Source: Pseudomonas sp. sp1636 (GTDB taxonomy: Bacteria; Pseudomonadota; Gammaproteobacteria; Pseudomonadales; Pseudomonadaceae). Taken from it: a stretch of DNA of 64,000 nt. Under the pieces are notes generated by a model that did not search any database, had not been told where the DNA came from, and saw only the letters and a list, made by a program, of their open reading frames with translations. The stretch covers positions 1-64,000 of the forward strand of contig NZ_JARRAB010000022.1 of assembly GCF_030376615.1 (NCBI RefSeq). Reading direction: 5' to 3'. Below are positions 1 through 9,188 of this stretch, one piece after another. The translations under genes were made by a program, and so were the position numbers. Numbering within the stretch: position 1 is the stretch's first letter; every line of letters begins with the position of its first letter.

Positions 1-87
1 CCCGCTGTCAACCACCCTTTCCACCCGCTTTCGATCACCTCGACCGAAGCACCGACAAGCGCAAATCAGCCCCTGTCAGCCCGGCGC

Positions 88-115
88 ATTCTACACAGCT
101 TGCGCTGCTTTGCAA
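88..115 (-). promoter_or_regulatory. Second leftward promoter (rRNA-type)
   Basis: The minus strand reads TTGCAA, a 16-base spacer and TGTAGAAT followed by GCGCC. The TGTAGAATGCGCC context resembles Pseudomonas rRNA promoters as I recall them. A further TTGACA lies at 6-11, and its -10 would fall outside the window. No coding region is seen in 1-369. Confidence 0.55.
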
Positions 116-185
116 TCTCTCATTTTAAGTTAACTTCTTGTTTTACAAGAGGTTTCCAGAGAGACCTGCGCCGAAAGAGGGGCGA

Positions 186-213
186 ATTATAGGCCCAAAA
201 GAAACTGCGTCAA
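186..213 (-). promoter_or_regulatory. Strong sigma-70 promoter reading leftwards (rRNA-type)
   Basis: Read on the minus strand there is TTGACG, a 16-base spacer and a perfect TATAAT. With the second promoter at 88-115 and a TTGACA at 6-11, it forms a tandem set of strong promoters pointing out of the left edge with no start codon following. Tandem promoters of this kind precede rRNA operons, and in P. aeruginosa an rRNA operon lies close to pssA. The rRNA identity is inferred because the 16S gene would lie outside the window. Confidence 0.6.
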
Positions 214-313
214 CGGTTATTTGGCTTTTATGGATATTAACGTCTCGTCGCTACGCAACCACCCTCGCTAAAAGGCCGAAACAGCAGCACCACATATCGA
301 TAGCGCAGACACG

Positions 314-349
314 ACAAAGCCGTTGATGCAACACCATCAACGGCTTTGT
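314..349. terminator. Perfect 15-bp hairpin downstream of pssA
   Basis: ACAAAGCCGTTGATG (314-328) is exactly complementary to 335-349 around a 6-base loop. It starts about 20 bases past the pssA stop. There is no long T-run on either side, so it is either a weak intrinsic terminator or an mRNA 3'-end stabiliser. Confidence 0.5.
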
Positions 350-369
350 GACAACAGCATGAGCAATGA

Positions 370-1185
370 TTAGTCGACAGTTTTACGACGACGCAATTGC
401 AGCAAGTATTGCACCGGGCCAGAGGCCGCGTACGCCAGGAAGATAATCAGCAGAATCCGCGGAGGATCACTGAACACCACAGCAAAGACCAATACGACTG
501 CCAGGATGGCAACAAAAGGCACCCGCCCTTTCAGATCCAGATCCTTGAAGCTGTAGTATTTGATATTGCTGACCATCAGCATGCCGGCAGTTGCCACCAA
601 TATGGCAACGGCAAAGGCCATGTTTGACCCCTTGATGCCGAAGTCACTGAAGGCCCACACGGTACCGGCAACCACGCCGGCTGCAGCGGGACTCGCCAAG
701 CCAATGAAATAGCGTTTGTCGACGCTGCCTATCTGCGTATTGAAACGAGCCAGGCGCAATGCCGCACCCGCAACATAGATGAAGGCAACCATCCAACCGA
801 CCTTGCCCATACTACCCAGCGCCCATTCGAAGGCCAGCAATGCCGGCGCTACGCCGAAGGCGACCATATCGGACAACGAGTCATATTCCGCACCGAACGC
901 ACTCTGCGTATTGGTCAGTCGCGCCACTCGACCATCGAGACTGTCCAGCACCATGGCCACGAACACCGCAGCAGCAGCCACATAAAAGTTGCCGTTCATG
1001 GCATTGATGATGGCGTAGAACCCTGCGAACAGGTTGGCGGTAGTAAACAGGTTGGGTAGAAGATAGATGCCGCGATGACGCACCTTGCGGCCCTCGGCAT
1101 CGTGGCCCTCTTCGATATGCTCATCGATGGGCAGCAGGCTTTCGGCGTCGGGGGCCGAGAGGGGCTCTTCTGGACGTTCGCTCAT
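370..1185 (-). CDS. pssA: CDP-diacylglycerol-serine O-phosphatidyltransferase
   Basis: Makes phosphatidylserine from CDP-diacylglycerol and L-serine, the committed step to phosphatidylethanolamine, in the inner membrane. The CDP-alcohol phosphotransferase signature is visible as LDGRVARL followed by GAEYDSLSD. The rest is a polytopic membrane domain of about six helices ending in a basic tail (QLRRRKTVD). An acidic cytoplasmic N-terminus of about 45 residues precedes the first helix. The start at 1185 (MSERPEE) is preferred over an upstream in-frame start because AAGGTG lies 6 bases before it. The product is 271 aa, normal for the longer pseudomonad PssA. It shares a bidirectional terminator with ilvC. 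Confidence 0.93.
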   Translation of the reverse strand: MSERPEEPLSAPDAESLLPIDEHIEEGHDAEGRKVRHRGIYLLPNLFTTANLFAGFYAIINAMNGNFYVAAAAVFVAMVLDSLDGRVARLTNTQSAFGAEYDSLSDMVAFGVAPALLAFEWALGSMGKVGWMVAFIYVAGAALRLARFNTQIGSVDKRYFIGLASPAAAGVVAGTVWAFSDFGIKGSNMAFAVAILVATAGMLMVSNIKYYSFKDLDLKGRVPFVAILAVVLVFAVVFSDPPRILLIIFLAYAASGPVQYLLQLRRRKTVD

Positions 1186-1297
1186 GAACAACACCTTGCA
1201 ACTGATTTGGAGAATTTCGACAGCCATTCCAATCAGGATACGCCGTCAGCTTTGACTCAATGATCAGGCTTTATACCAGAAGCCTTGTCTCAGAATG

Positions 1298-1325
1298 AAA
1301 AAACGCGGCCATAGCCGCGTTTTTT
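1298..1325. terminator. Terminator at the end of ilvIHC
   Basis: A12-bp stem (AAAAAACGCGGC / GCCGCGTTTTTT) has a 4-base loop. The A-run and T-run make it function-like in both directions. It follows the ilvC stop by 17 bases on the minus strand and so ends the ilvI-ilvH-ilvC transcript, insulating pssA. Confidence 0.85.
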
Positions 1326-1341
1326 CTCACACTACAAAAGC

Positions 1342-2358
1342 TTAGTTTTTGCTCTTGTCGACGATCTGGTTGGCAGTGATCCACGGCATCATGGAGCGCA
1401 GTTTCTCACCGACCACTTCGATACCATGGGCCGCGTTGTTGCGACGATAGGCGGTCATCGACGGGTAGTTGGCAGCGCCTTCCTGGATGAACATCTTGGC
1501 ATATTCGCCGTCTTGAATGCGCTTCAGAGCGTTACGCATGGCTTGACGGGACTCGGCGTTGATCACTTCTGGACCGGTCACGTACTCGCCGTACTCGGCG
1601 TTGTTGGAGATCGAGTAGTTCATGTTGGCGATACCGCCTTCGTACATGAGATCCACGATCAACTTCAGCTCGTGCAGGCATTCGAAGTAGGCCATTTCCG
1701 GTGCGTAGCCCGCTTCCACCAGAGTCTCGAAGCCGGCCTTGACCAACTCGACGCAACCGCCACAGAGAACGGCCTGTTCGCCGAACAGGTCGGTTTCGGT
1801 CTCGTCCTTGAAGGTGGTTTCGATGATGCCGGTACGACCGCCGCCGACGCCCGAGGCGTAGGACAGGGCAACGTTCTTGGCATTGCCGGAAGCATCTTGA
1901 TAGATAGCGATCAGATCAGGAATACCGCCGCCCTTGACGAACTCGGAACGCACGGTGTGACCGGGCGCCTTGGGCGCGATCATGATCACGTCGAGGTCGG
2001 CGCGCGGCACAACCTGGTTGTAGTGGATGGCGAAACCATGGGAGAAGGCCAGGGTGGCGCCTTGCTTGATGTTCGGCTCGATTTCGTTCTTGTACAGCTG
2101 GGACTGAAACTCGTCCGGGGTGAGGATCATCACCAGGTCAGCTGCCGCTACAGCAGAAGCCACGTCGGTCACTTTCAGGCCATGAGCTTCAGCCTTGGCT
2201 ACAGTGGCAGAACCTTTGCGCAGGCCGACAGTGACATCGACGCCGGAATCTTTCAGGTTGCACGCCTGGGCATGGCCCTGGGAACCGTAACCGATGATGG
2301 CGACTTTCTTACCCTGAATGATCGAGAGGTCGCAGTCTTTGTCGTAATACACTTTCAT
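1342..2358 (-). CDS. ilvC: Ketol-acid reductoisomerase (class I)
   Basis: NADPH- and Mg-dependent isomeroreductase of valine, leucine and isoleucine synthesis, acting on acetolactate and acetohydroxybutyrate made by IlvIH. The N-terminal Rossmann motif GYGSQGHAQACNL is near residue 24. The C-terminal all-helical domain holds the metal-binding acidic residues (DLFGEQAVLCGG, then YFECLHELKLIVDLMYEGG). At 338 aa it is the short class I form. It is the last gene of the ilvIHC operon, 47 bases after ilvH. Confidence 0.97.
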   Translation of the reverse strand: MKVYYDKDCDLSIIQGKKVAIIGYGSQGHAQACNLKDSGVDVTVGLRKGSATVAKAEAHGLKVTDVASAVAAADLVMILTPDEFQSQLYKNEIEPNIKQGATLAFSHGFAIHYNQVVPRADLDVIMIAPKAPGHTVRSEFVKGGGIPDLIAIYQDASGNAKNVALSYASGVGGGRTGIIETTFKDETETDLFGEQAVLCGGCVELVKAGFETLVEAGYAPEMAYFECLHELKLIVDLMYEGGIANMNYSISNNAEYGEYVTGPEVINAESRQAMRNALKRIQDGEYAKMFIQEGAANYPSMTAYRRNNAAHGIEVVGEKLRSMMPWITANQIVDKSKN

Positions 2359-2405
2359 GGAGAATTCCCCTATTTACCTGGCCTCAAGGGCCGTTCGCTA
2401 AAGGT

Positions 2406-2897
2406 TTAGATGCTGAGTACTTTGTCGCCACGGGCAATGCCCGTGACGCCACTACGTACGGTTTCCAGGATCGAGGCGGCGCCTATTGCCTGGATAAAGC
2501 TGTCCAGCTTGTCGCTCGTGCCGGCCAGCTGAATGGTGTAAACGCTGGTATTCACGTCAACGATCTGCCCGCGGAAGATGTCGGTGGTGCGCTTGACCTC
2601 GGCGCGCTGGGCACCAGTGGCCTTGACCTTGACCAGCATCAGTTCGCGCTCGATGTGGGCGCTTTCCGACAAGTCCACCAACTTGACCACTTCGATCAGC
2701 TTGTTGAGGTTCTTGGTGATCTGCTCGATCACCTCATCGTGGCCGACGGTGGTCAACGTCAGACGCGACAGGGTCGGGTCTTCGGTCGGCGCCACGGTCA
2801 GGCTTTCGATGTTGTAGTTGCGCTGCGAGAACAGACCGACCACGCGGGACAATGCGCCTGGCTCGTTTTCCAGTAGCAGGGAAATAATGTGTCGCAT
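2406..2897 (-). CDS. ilvH: Acetolactate synthase small (regulatory) subunit
   Basis: Regulatory subunit of acetohydroxyacid synthase. It binds valine through its N-terminal ACT domain (MRHIISLLLENEPGALSRVV) and activates IlvI. A second ACT-like half follows (TDIFRGQIVDVNTSVYTIQL). The start at 2897 gives 163 aa, the family length. An upstream in-frame start at 2927 would overlap the end of ilvI and is not supported. Only two bases separate it from the ilvI stop, so the subunits are translationally coupled. Confidence 0.96.
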   Translation of the reverse strand: MRHIISLLLENEPGALSRVVGLFSQRNYNIESLTVAPTEDPTLSRLTLTTVGHDEVIEQITKNLNKLIEVVKLVDLSESAHIERELMLVKVKATGAQRAEVKRTTDIFRGQIVDVNTSVYTIQLAGTSDKLDSFIQAIGAASILETVRSGVTGIARGDKVLSI

Positions 2898-2899
2898 GA

Positions 2900-4624
2900 T
2901 TAGGTACGCTCCGTCTTGCTCAACCACATATCGCGCATCGCACCGTCTTTGATCTGCATCGGATAGACGTGCTCGCTGGTATCGACCTGAATGTCGAGGA
3001 ACACCAGACGATCCTTCAGTGCGAACGCCTCCTCCATCTTCGGCTTCAAGTCTTTCAGATCGGTGATGCGCATGCCGACATGGCCATAGGCCTCTGCCAG
3101 CTTGACGAAGTCAGGCAGCGACTCCATGTAGGAATGCGAATGGCGGCTGCCGTAGTTCATGTCCTGCCACTGGCGCACCATGCCGAGGGCGCCATTGTTC
3201 AGGTTGACGATTTTCACCGGCAGATCGTACTGCAAGCAGGTCGACAGCTCCTGAATGTTCATCTGGATGCTGCCTTCACCGGTCACGCAGGCGACGTCGT
3301 CATCCGGGAAACTGAGTTTGACCCCCATGGCCGCCGGAAAACCGAAGCCCATGGTGCCCAGACCACCGGAGTTGATCCAGCGATTGGGTTTGTTGAAGCG
3401 GTAGTACTGGGCCGCGAACATCTGGTGCTGACCCACGTCGGAAGTCACGAAGGCATCGCCACGGGTCACTTCACTGAGCGTCTCGATGACAGTCTGCGGC
3501 TTGATGATAGTGCCGTCGCCCTTGTCGTAGGGGAACATGCCGCGACTGCCGCGCCACTCATCGATTTGCTTCCACCAACTGGAGAGCGCCTCTTTGCTCG
3601 GGGTCTCGCCAATTTCCTTGAGGATCGCCACCATCTCGGTCAGTACGCTCTCCACCGGGCCAACAATCGGAATATCCGCCTTGATGGTTTTGGAGATAGA
3701 AGCCGGGTCGATGTCGATATGAATGATCTTGGCATGCGGACAGAACTTGCCTGCGCCATTGATTACCCGATCATCGAACCGTGCGCCAACCGCGAGGATC
3801 ACATCCGCATGATGCATCGCCAGGTTGGCGGTGTAACTGCCGTGCATGCCGAGCATGCCGAGAAATTGCCGATCGCTGCCTGGATAGCCGCCCAAGCCCA
3901 TCAGGGTATTGGTCACTGGCAGGTTGAGCATTTGCGCCAACTCAGTCAGCGGTGATGCCGCGCCCCCCATGATCACGCCGCCGCCCGCGTAAACAATCGG
4001 GCGCTTGGCGCTCAGGAGCATTTCCGCCGCCTTGCGGATCTGACCCGAATGACCACGCAGCGCCGGGCTGTAGGAGCGCAGCTTGACCTTCTTCGGGTAG
4101 ACGTATTCGAATTTTTCCGCCGGGTTGGTCATGTCCTTGGGAATATCCACGACCACCGGGCCGGGACGGCCGGATTGCGCCAGATAGAAGGCTTTCTTCA
4201 TGACCTCCGGAATTTCCGAGGCGTGCTTGATCATGAAGCTGTGCTTCACGATCGGCCGGGAAATACCGATCATGTCGGTTTCCTGGAAGGCATCGGTACC
4301 GACCATGTTGCTCGGCACCTGGCCGGACAGCACCACCATCGGGATGGAATCCATGTAGGCAGTGGCAATGCCGGTGATGGCATTGGTCGCACCTGGCCCC
4401 GAGGTCACCAGCACCACACCGGCCTTACCGGTGGCACGGGCATAGCCATCAGCCATGTGCGTCGCCGCTTGTTCGTGACGAACCAGGATGTGATTGACTT
4501 CTGGCTCCTTGAACAAGGCGTCATAGATATGCAGCAGGGCACCGCCAGGGTAGCCGTAAATGTTCTTAACGCCTTCGTCACGCAAGAAGCGGACGACCAT
4601 TTCAGCGCCGGATAAAAGCTCCAC
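2900..4624 (-). CDS. ilvI: Acetolactate synthase large (catalytic) subunit
   Basis: TPP-, FAD- and Mg-dependent catalytic subunit that condenses two pyruvates, or pyruvate and 2-oxobutyrate. Visible are the N-terminal TPP-binding segment with the catalytic glutamate (YGYPGGALLHIYDAL ... HEQAATHMADGYAR) and the C-terminal TPP/Mg motif (VTGEGSIQMNIQELSTCLQY ... NNGALGMVRQWQ). I place the start at GTG 4624 (VELLSGAEMV). AGAGGTG lies 6 bases upstream, and the alternative GTG at 4633 overlaps that Shine-Dalgarno. The product is 574 aa. First gene of ilvIHC, preceded by a long hairpin-rich leader. Confidence 0.94.
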   Translation of the reverse strand: MELLSGAEMVVRFLRDEGVKNIYGYPGGALLHIYDALFKEPEVNHILVRHEQAATHMADGYARATGKAGVVLVTSGPGATNAITGIATAYMDSIPMVVLSGQVPSNMVGTDAFQETDMIGISRPIVKHSFMIKHASEIPEVMKKAFYLAQSGRPGPVVVDIPKDMTNPAEKFEYVYPKKVKLRSYSPALRGHSGQIRKAAEMLLSAKRPIVYAGGGVIMGGAASPLTELAQMLNLPVTNTLMGLGGYPGSDRQFLGMLGMHGSYTANLAMHHADVILAVGARFDDRVINGAGKFCPHAKIIHIDIDPASISKTIKADIPIVGPVESVLTEMVAILKEIGETPSKEALSSWWKQIDEWRGSRGMFPYDKGDGTIIKPQTVIETLSEVTRGDAFVTSDVGQHQMFAAQYYRFNKPNRWINSGGLGTMGFGFPAAMGVKLSFPDDDVACVTGEGSIQMNIQELSTCLQYDLPVKIVNLNNGALGMVRQWQDMNYGSRHSHSYMESLPDFVKLAEAYGHVGMRITDLKDLKPKMEEAFALKDRLVFLDIQVDTSEHVYPMQIKDGAMRDMWLSKTERT

Positions 4625-4633
4625 GTTGTTCAC

Positions 4634-5211
4634 CTCTAAAACGCCAGAAAACCGCCCGCAGCGGGACGGCTAAGATAGGTTTACTGCCAAGCAGAGCATG
4701 AGCGACGGTGGTCGCCGACTACGTCAGCTACTACTGAGCAAGTATTGGGAATGCCCCAAAGTGTTGCGGGGTCTTCCCACCCAGCGCGAGGTAACGCGTT
4801 GCGGGTGTAACAGGTCGGCGCGGGTAGCACCTCATGTCTACTGAGCTAAAGCCTGCTTGCGGCGGACTCCACTACAGCGAACGTCGAATTGTTCTGATTC
4901 GACGAGGGCAAGTCAAGTAATCCGTGATGGATTCTGCAACCGGAGACGTCTCTTCAAGCCTCTACCGGACAAGGCAGGCGTTCGGTTTTGCGCCGAAAAG
5001 TGCCCGAGAGGCCTGATTGGCTTGCTGCAACCGCGCGACGAGTAGCGCTACCGCGTACAGAGCCAAGTACGGCTCTTTAGCTTTGCGCCCGCACAGCAGA
5101 GGATAAATAGTTGTTCAGGCGGCCACGCGCTGTGACACAGCACAGGATGACGATTCGGCCGTTTTGGTTATAGTAGCCACCAGGTATCGCAGCTCTTAAA
5201 AAGGAAACAGC
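4634..5211. other. Gene-free, hairpin-rich interval upstream of ilvI
   Basis: 578 bases lie between the divergent ilvI and DUF4124 genes with no convincing ORF. Hairpins include GGGAA..CCCC / GGGG..TTCCC (4747-4778), a perfect 8-bp CGTCGAAT / ATTCGACG (4882-4904) and AGAGCC / GGCTCT followed by TTTA (5059-5078). The last could end a plus-strand transcript. The interval could hold the ilvI leader, an sRNA, or both. No run of Ile, Val or Leu codons typical of an attenuator peptide was found. Confidence 0.35.
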
Positions 5212-5646
5212 ATGCGCCGTATGATCCTCACCAGCAGCCTGCTGCTCGCCCTGAGCGCAAGCGCCATGGCCAGTCAGGTATACAAATGGGTCGATGCACA
5301 AGGGGGCACTCACTTTGGCGCACAGCCGCCACAAGGCCAGCAAGCCACCACCATCAACACCGCAGCCCCGCCACCCAAGACTGGCGGATCCGTCGCGACG
5401 CCCACTTTCGAGAGCATGGCCGATCCGGAGCAAGCCGCTATCGATGAAAAAGTGAAGCAAGAAGTCGCGATCCAGGAAGCCGAACGCAAGAAATACTGCC
5501 AAACCGTGCGCACCAATCTGGCGCAGCTGGAAAACAACCCACGTGTGCGCCTAGAGGTCGACGGCGAAGTACGCCGCCTGAATGAAGAAGAGCGCCAGCA
5601 GCGCATCGACGAAGCCAAACAGGCGATTGCCAAGAACTGCAAGTAA
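5212..5646 (+). CDS. DUF4124-domain periplasmic protein
   Basis: A 144-aa exported protein of unknown function. It has an N-terminal signal peptide (MRRMILTSSLLLALSASAMA), then the DUF4124 core VYKWVDAQGGTHFGAQPP, which in the family resembles a small beta-fold of secreted proteins. A proline/threonine-rich linker and an acidic, probably coiled-coil C-terminal half with EERQQRIDEAKQAIAKNCK follow. AAAAGGA lies just ahead of ATG 5212. Single gene, divergent from ilvI. The family assignment is firm; the role is unknown. Confidence 0.85.
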   Translation: MRRMILTSSLLLALSASAMASQVYKWVDAQGGTHFGAQPPQGQQATTINTAAPPPKTGGSVATPTFESMADPEQAAIDEKVKQEVAIQEAERKKYCQTVRTNLAQLENNPRVRLEVDGEVRRLNEEERQQRIDEAKQAIAKNCK

Positions 5647-5684
5647 GCCGCCACATGCGGCAGCCCGCTAGACCGGATGCGGCC

Positions 5685-6014
5685 TCAGGCCGCACCACAA
5701 ATCAGCCGATCGAACTCGCCCAACAGCCTGATCAACACTCGGGCCTGCTCACTGCGCCCACCATAGACCTGTTCGGCCATTGGCTGAATGCCGCAAGCTT
5801 CGGGCAACTCGGCACCGCTCTCGAGCAGACACTTCATGCGCGGCAGGAACACCCACTGCAACCATTGCTCGAAAGCCAGCGTATCGACGCAAAAAGGTTG
5901 CTGACTGGCCAGGGCTTGAGCGCTCGGCGCCTGGTCGCCCCACCAGCCTTGCAGGCGCAACTCGCGTTCGATCAGCAACAACTGCTGGGCAATCGCAGGC
6001 ACGCGTGCGTCCAT
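5685..6014 (-). CDS. YqcC family protein
   Basis: 109-aa soluble protein of the YqcC family. The pattern of LLLIERELRLQGWW near the N-terminus and PFCVDTLAFEQWLQWVFLPRM in the middle is typical. In many gammaproteobacteria it neighbours the pseudouridine synthase TruC, and its function is not known. It overlaps the upstream lipoprotein gene by one base (TGATG), so both are translated from one mRNA that probably begins at mrcB. Confidence 0.8.
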   Translation of the reverse strand: MDARVPAIAQQLLLIERELRLQGWWGDQAPSAQALASQQPFCVDTLAFEQWLQWVFLPRMKCLLESGAELPEACGIQPMAEQVYGGRSEQARVLIRLLGEFDRLICGAA

Positions 6015-6736
6015 CAGAGGCTGACCCGCGCCCGCTCGCGCGCCTGCGCTGCGCCGGCGGGGTCACCCTGACGTTCACGCGCCTGGGCAATCAAGTTCCA
6101 CAGGCTGGCCTGCAGCGCCGGACGACCGCTGGCATAGCTCAGGCCGCGACGAGCGAACTGCTCGGCCTGCGCCGCGTCGCCTTGGGCCAAGCGCACTTCC
6201 GCCAGGCGATAAAGCACTTGCGGTTCGCGTGGAGCGATGCGCTGGGCGCGCTCCAGGCTGGACGCTGCACCATTCAGATCTCCGCTACCTTGCTGCTGCT
6301 GGGCGGCGGTAAGCAATGCCAGCACCGGCCCGTCCAGCTGTTCGTCGGCGGCCAAACCGCCAGCGCTCGGGATACCGCTCGGCATCGAAGGCGACGGCAC
6401 GCTATACCCTCCGCCAGCGGGCTCGCTGATGACAGGTGCGGTGCTAAAAGATTCGCCGCCCACCCCACCACTGCTTAGCGGTGAGCTTGGCGCTGGAAAA
6501 GTCTGTATCGGCATCGAGCTGCCACCGCCCCCCGGCACCATGACCACCACACCGGAATCCTGCGGCTGACTCTGTGGCGGCTGGGCAGTCGAACCGCCGT
6601 AACCACCCGCAGCGGCTTGCTGCTGGCCATAGACCGAGGAGCTGGAATCGACAACGGGGATGGAGCCGCGCGGCACACTGGCACAACCGCCCAGCACTAC
6701 CGAGGCGGTTAAAGCAGGAATCAACCACTTAATCAC
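6014..6736 (-). CDS. Tetratricopeptide-repeat lipoprotein
   Basis: 240-aa predicted outer-membrane-type lipoprotein. The signal peptide ends in the lipobox LGGC near residue 18. A low-complexity Gly/Ser/Pro/Gln-rich linker (about residues 25-125) is followed by a C-terminal TPR-like segment (ALLTAAQQQQGSGDLNGAAS, then EPQVLYRLAEVRLAQGDAAQ). It starts at GTG 6736. It lies 16 bases downstream of mrcB and overlaps yqcC. Position after PBP1b suggests, by inference only, a role near peptidoglycan synthesis. Confidence 0.8.
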   Translation of the reverse strand: MIKWLIPALTASVVLGGCASVPRGSIPVVDSSSSVYGQQQAAAGGYGGSTAQPPQSQPQDSGVVVMVPGGGGSSMPIQTFPAPSSPLSSGGVGGESFSTAPVISEPAGGGYSVPSPSMPSGIPSAGGLAADEQLDGPVLALLTAAQQQQGSGDLNGAASSLERAQRIAPREPQVLYRLAEVRLAQGDAAQAEQFARRGLSYASGRPALQASLWNLIAQARERQGDPAGAAQARERARVSL

Positions 6737-6752
6737 TTCGCACCCTCTTCAC

Positions 6753-9071
6753 TTAATCCAACCAACCACGCACCCAATCCATCACCGAATCGACCGGAGC
6801 CTGAATACCGCAGGCCTGACCGTGGGCAGGTTCACTGCCGCGAATATACGGCATCTGTACGGCATTCGGGCAGCTCGGGTCGGAACCCTGGCCGCTGGCG
6901 GCATTCACCCAAGCCTGTACCACGTTATCCGGTAGCGGCATATCCAGCGGTAACGGATCGGCCTTGAGCATAAAGTCCGTCCAGACCTGCAAGGCACCGG
7001 TCGCGCCGGTCAACGGCGTAGGGCCATTGTCGTCACGACCGAGCCAGACCACCGCCAACAGATCCTGACTGAAGCCGGCGAACCAGCTGTCTCGTGAATC
7101 ATTGCTGGTGCCGGTCTTGCCGGCCAGCGCCAGAGAACTGGGCAGGCGGCTGTACACCGAGCGCCCGGTACCCTCGCGCATGGTGCGCTGCATGGCATTT
7201 TGCAGCAGGTAGATCGCCCCGGCATCGAAACGCTGCTGAATCTGGTAGGGGTAGCGCTTAAGCGGCTCACCCTCGGCGGTCAGCACACTACGGATACCAC
7301 GCAAAGGCGTGTTGAAGCCGCCGTTGGCCATGGTCTGATACATATCCGCCACCTCCATCGGAGTCAGCGCGCCAGCCCCCAGCAGCATCGACGGATAGGC
7401 CGGCCATTTACGCGTAACCCCCAGGCGCTCAAGAGTTTTGAGTACATTCGGCACCCCCAGTTCCAACCCCAGCTTGGCACTGGACAGGTTGTAGGAGTTA
7501 GTCAGGCCCTGGTACAGGTAAATGGTGCCATGGGCCTTGCGGTCATAGTTTTGCGGGCTCCAGACCTGGCCATCCTGCCCCTTGATCGAGAAGGGCTGAT
7601 CTTCCAGCAAGCTGGTCAAGGTGTACTGACTCGGACGCTCCAGGGCGGCCAGGTAGATCGCTGGCTTGATCAGGGAGCCGATCGGCCTTAGCGCATCCAG
7701 GGCGCGGTTGAAGCCGGCATAACGCGGCTGACGACTACCGATAAGCACCTGAACTTCGCCGGTTTCCGGGTTGGTCACGACCATTCCGGCCTCAACCTGA
7801 TCCACCCCCTTGCGCCCGGACAGGCGTTTCAGCGAATCGGCCAGGGCACTTTCGGCCTTGAGCTGGAGGATCGGGTCAAAGCTGGTGAAGATGCGCAGCC
7901 CTTCTTCGGTCAAATCCTCTTCACGGTAATCCTCACGCAACTGGCGCTTGACCAGATCGAGAAAAGCCGGAAACGAGCTATCGGCCATGCTCCCGCGCTG
8001 AGTCACACCGAGCGGCTTCTGCTTGGCCGCGGCGGCCTGCTCGGGCGTGATCACGCCCTGCTCGACCAGCACATCGAGCACCAGATTACGCCGCTCCAGG
8101 GCGCGCTCGGGATTGCGCCGCGGGTTGTAATAGGTCGGGCCCTTAACCATGCCGACCAGCAGAGCCACCTGCTCGAGTTTCAACTCGAACAGCGGCTGAC
8201 TGAAGAAGTACTGACTGGCCAAACCGAAACCGTGCACCGCGCGCTGACCGTCCTGGCCAAGGAAAACCTCGTTGAGGTAGGCCTCGAGAATATCCTGCTT
8301 GTCGTAATGCAGCTCCAGCAACACGGCCATCATGGCCTCGGTGGCCTTGCGGATGAGGCTGCGCTCGTTGGTCAGATAGAAATTCTTGACCAATTGCTGG
8401 GTCAGGGTACTGCCACCCTGACGTACCTCACCAGCGGTGGCGTTGATCCAAACGGCACGGGCAATCGACTTGGGCGATACGCCAAAATGGTTGAAGAACT
8501 CACGGTCTTCCACCGCCACCAGGGTTTCCACCAGATAAGGCGGCACCTGCTCTAGCTTGATCAGCAAGCGGTCTTCCTGGTGCGCCGGGTACAGACCGCC
8601 AATCAGCATCGGCTCCAGACGGGCGACTGCCAGGCTGCTGCCGTTGGCCTGGCTCAGGCCGGCGACGTAATCGCCGGAAAAGCGCACACGGACGCGCTGT
8701 GAGGGCTCGCGGCTTTCATAGAACTGGAAGCCGCGCGTGTGCAGTTCGAGGTTATTGCCGGCGACCGACACGCCCCCCGGGCCACTGCCCGCGCTCTCCC
8801 GGCGATAACCGAGGGCATCCAGCTCCTTGAGAAAGTCGTCTTTGGCCAGTTTCTGGCCGACGAACAGCTCAAGGGGCCGGGCATAGACCTTGGCGGGCAC
8901 GGTCCAGCGCTTGCCGGAGAACTTCTCCTGCACCACTGCATCGAGGTAAACCGCAAAGCCGGCCAGTACGACCAAACCGACCAAGCCGAGTTTGATAGCC
9001 CAGCCCAGCCAGGGGCGCATGCCACCTGAGCGGCGTTTTGAACGAGAACGAGGGGATCGGGTACGAGTCAT
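6753..9071 (-). CDS. mrcB: Penicillin-binding protein 1B, bifunctional
   Basis: Class A PBP that polymerises lipid II and cross-links peptidoglycan. A basic cytoplasmic tail and one membrane helix (about residues 22-45) are followed by a UB2H-like segment, then the GT51 transglycosylase with EDREFFNHFG and GGSTLTQQLVKN, and the transpeptidase with SLIK (active serine), SYN and KTGTSNDSRDSWFAG. At 772 aa it is of normal length. All catalytic motifs are intact. First gene of a probable operon with the lipoprotein and YqcC. Confidence 0.96.
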   Translation of the reverse strand: MTRTRSPRSRSKRRSGGMRPWLGWAIKLGLVGLVVLAGFAVYLDAVVQEKFSGKRWTVPAKVYARPLELFVGQKLAKDDFLKELDALGYRRESAGSGPGGVSVAGNNLELHTRGFQFYESREPSQRVRVRFSGDYVAGLSQANGSSLAVARLEPMLIGGLYPAHQEDRLLIKLEQVPPYLVETLVAVEDREFFNHFGVSPKSIARAVWINATAGEVRQGGSTLTQQLVKNFYLTNERSLIRKATEAMMAVLLELHYDKQDILEAYLNEVFLGQDGQRAVHGFGLASQYFFSQPLFELKLEQVALLVGMVKGPTYYNPRRNPERALERRNLVLDVLVEQGVITPEQAAAAKQKPLGVTQRGSMADSSFPAFLDLVKRQLREDYREEDLTEEGLRIFTSFDPILQLKAESALADSLKRLSGRKGVDQVEAGMVVTNPETGEVQVLIGSRQPRYAGFNRALDALRPIGSLIKPAIYLAALERPSQYTLTSLLEDQPFSIKGQDGQVWSPQNYDRKAHGTIYLYQGLTNSYNLSSAKLGLELGVPNVLKTLERLGVTRKWPAYPSMLLGAGALTPMEVADMYQTMANGGFNTPLRGIRSVLTAEGEPLKRYPYQIQQRFDAGAIYLLQNAMQRTMREGTGRSVYSRLPSSLALAGKTGTSNDSRDSWFAGFSQDLLAVVWLGRDDNGPTPLTGATGALQVWTDFMLKADPLPLDMPLPDNVVQAWVNAASGQGSDPSCPNAVQMPYIRGSEPAHGQACGIQAPVDSVMDWVRGWLD

Positions 9072-9188
9072 GGCGCGGCATTATACGCACTTTGCCGAGG
9101 ACAAGCAGGAGCAGTCCGGCGGTTTGCACAGCGGCGCTCAGCGGCCATAATGCCCGCCTCTTATTTGTTTGAAAGCCAAGGATCGCCC

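Noticed and set aside
4731..4835. 34-codon minus-strand frame as an ilvI leader peptide
   Set aside because: No ribosome-binding site and no run of Ile, Val or Leu codons; only isolated ones.
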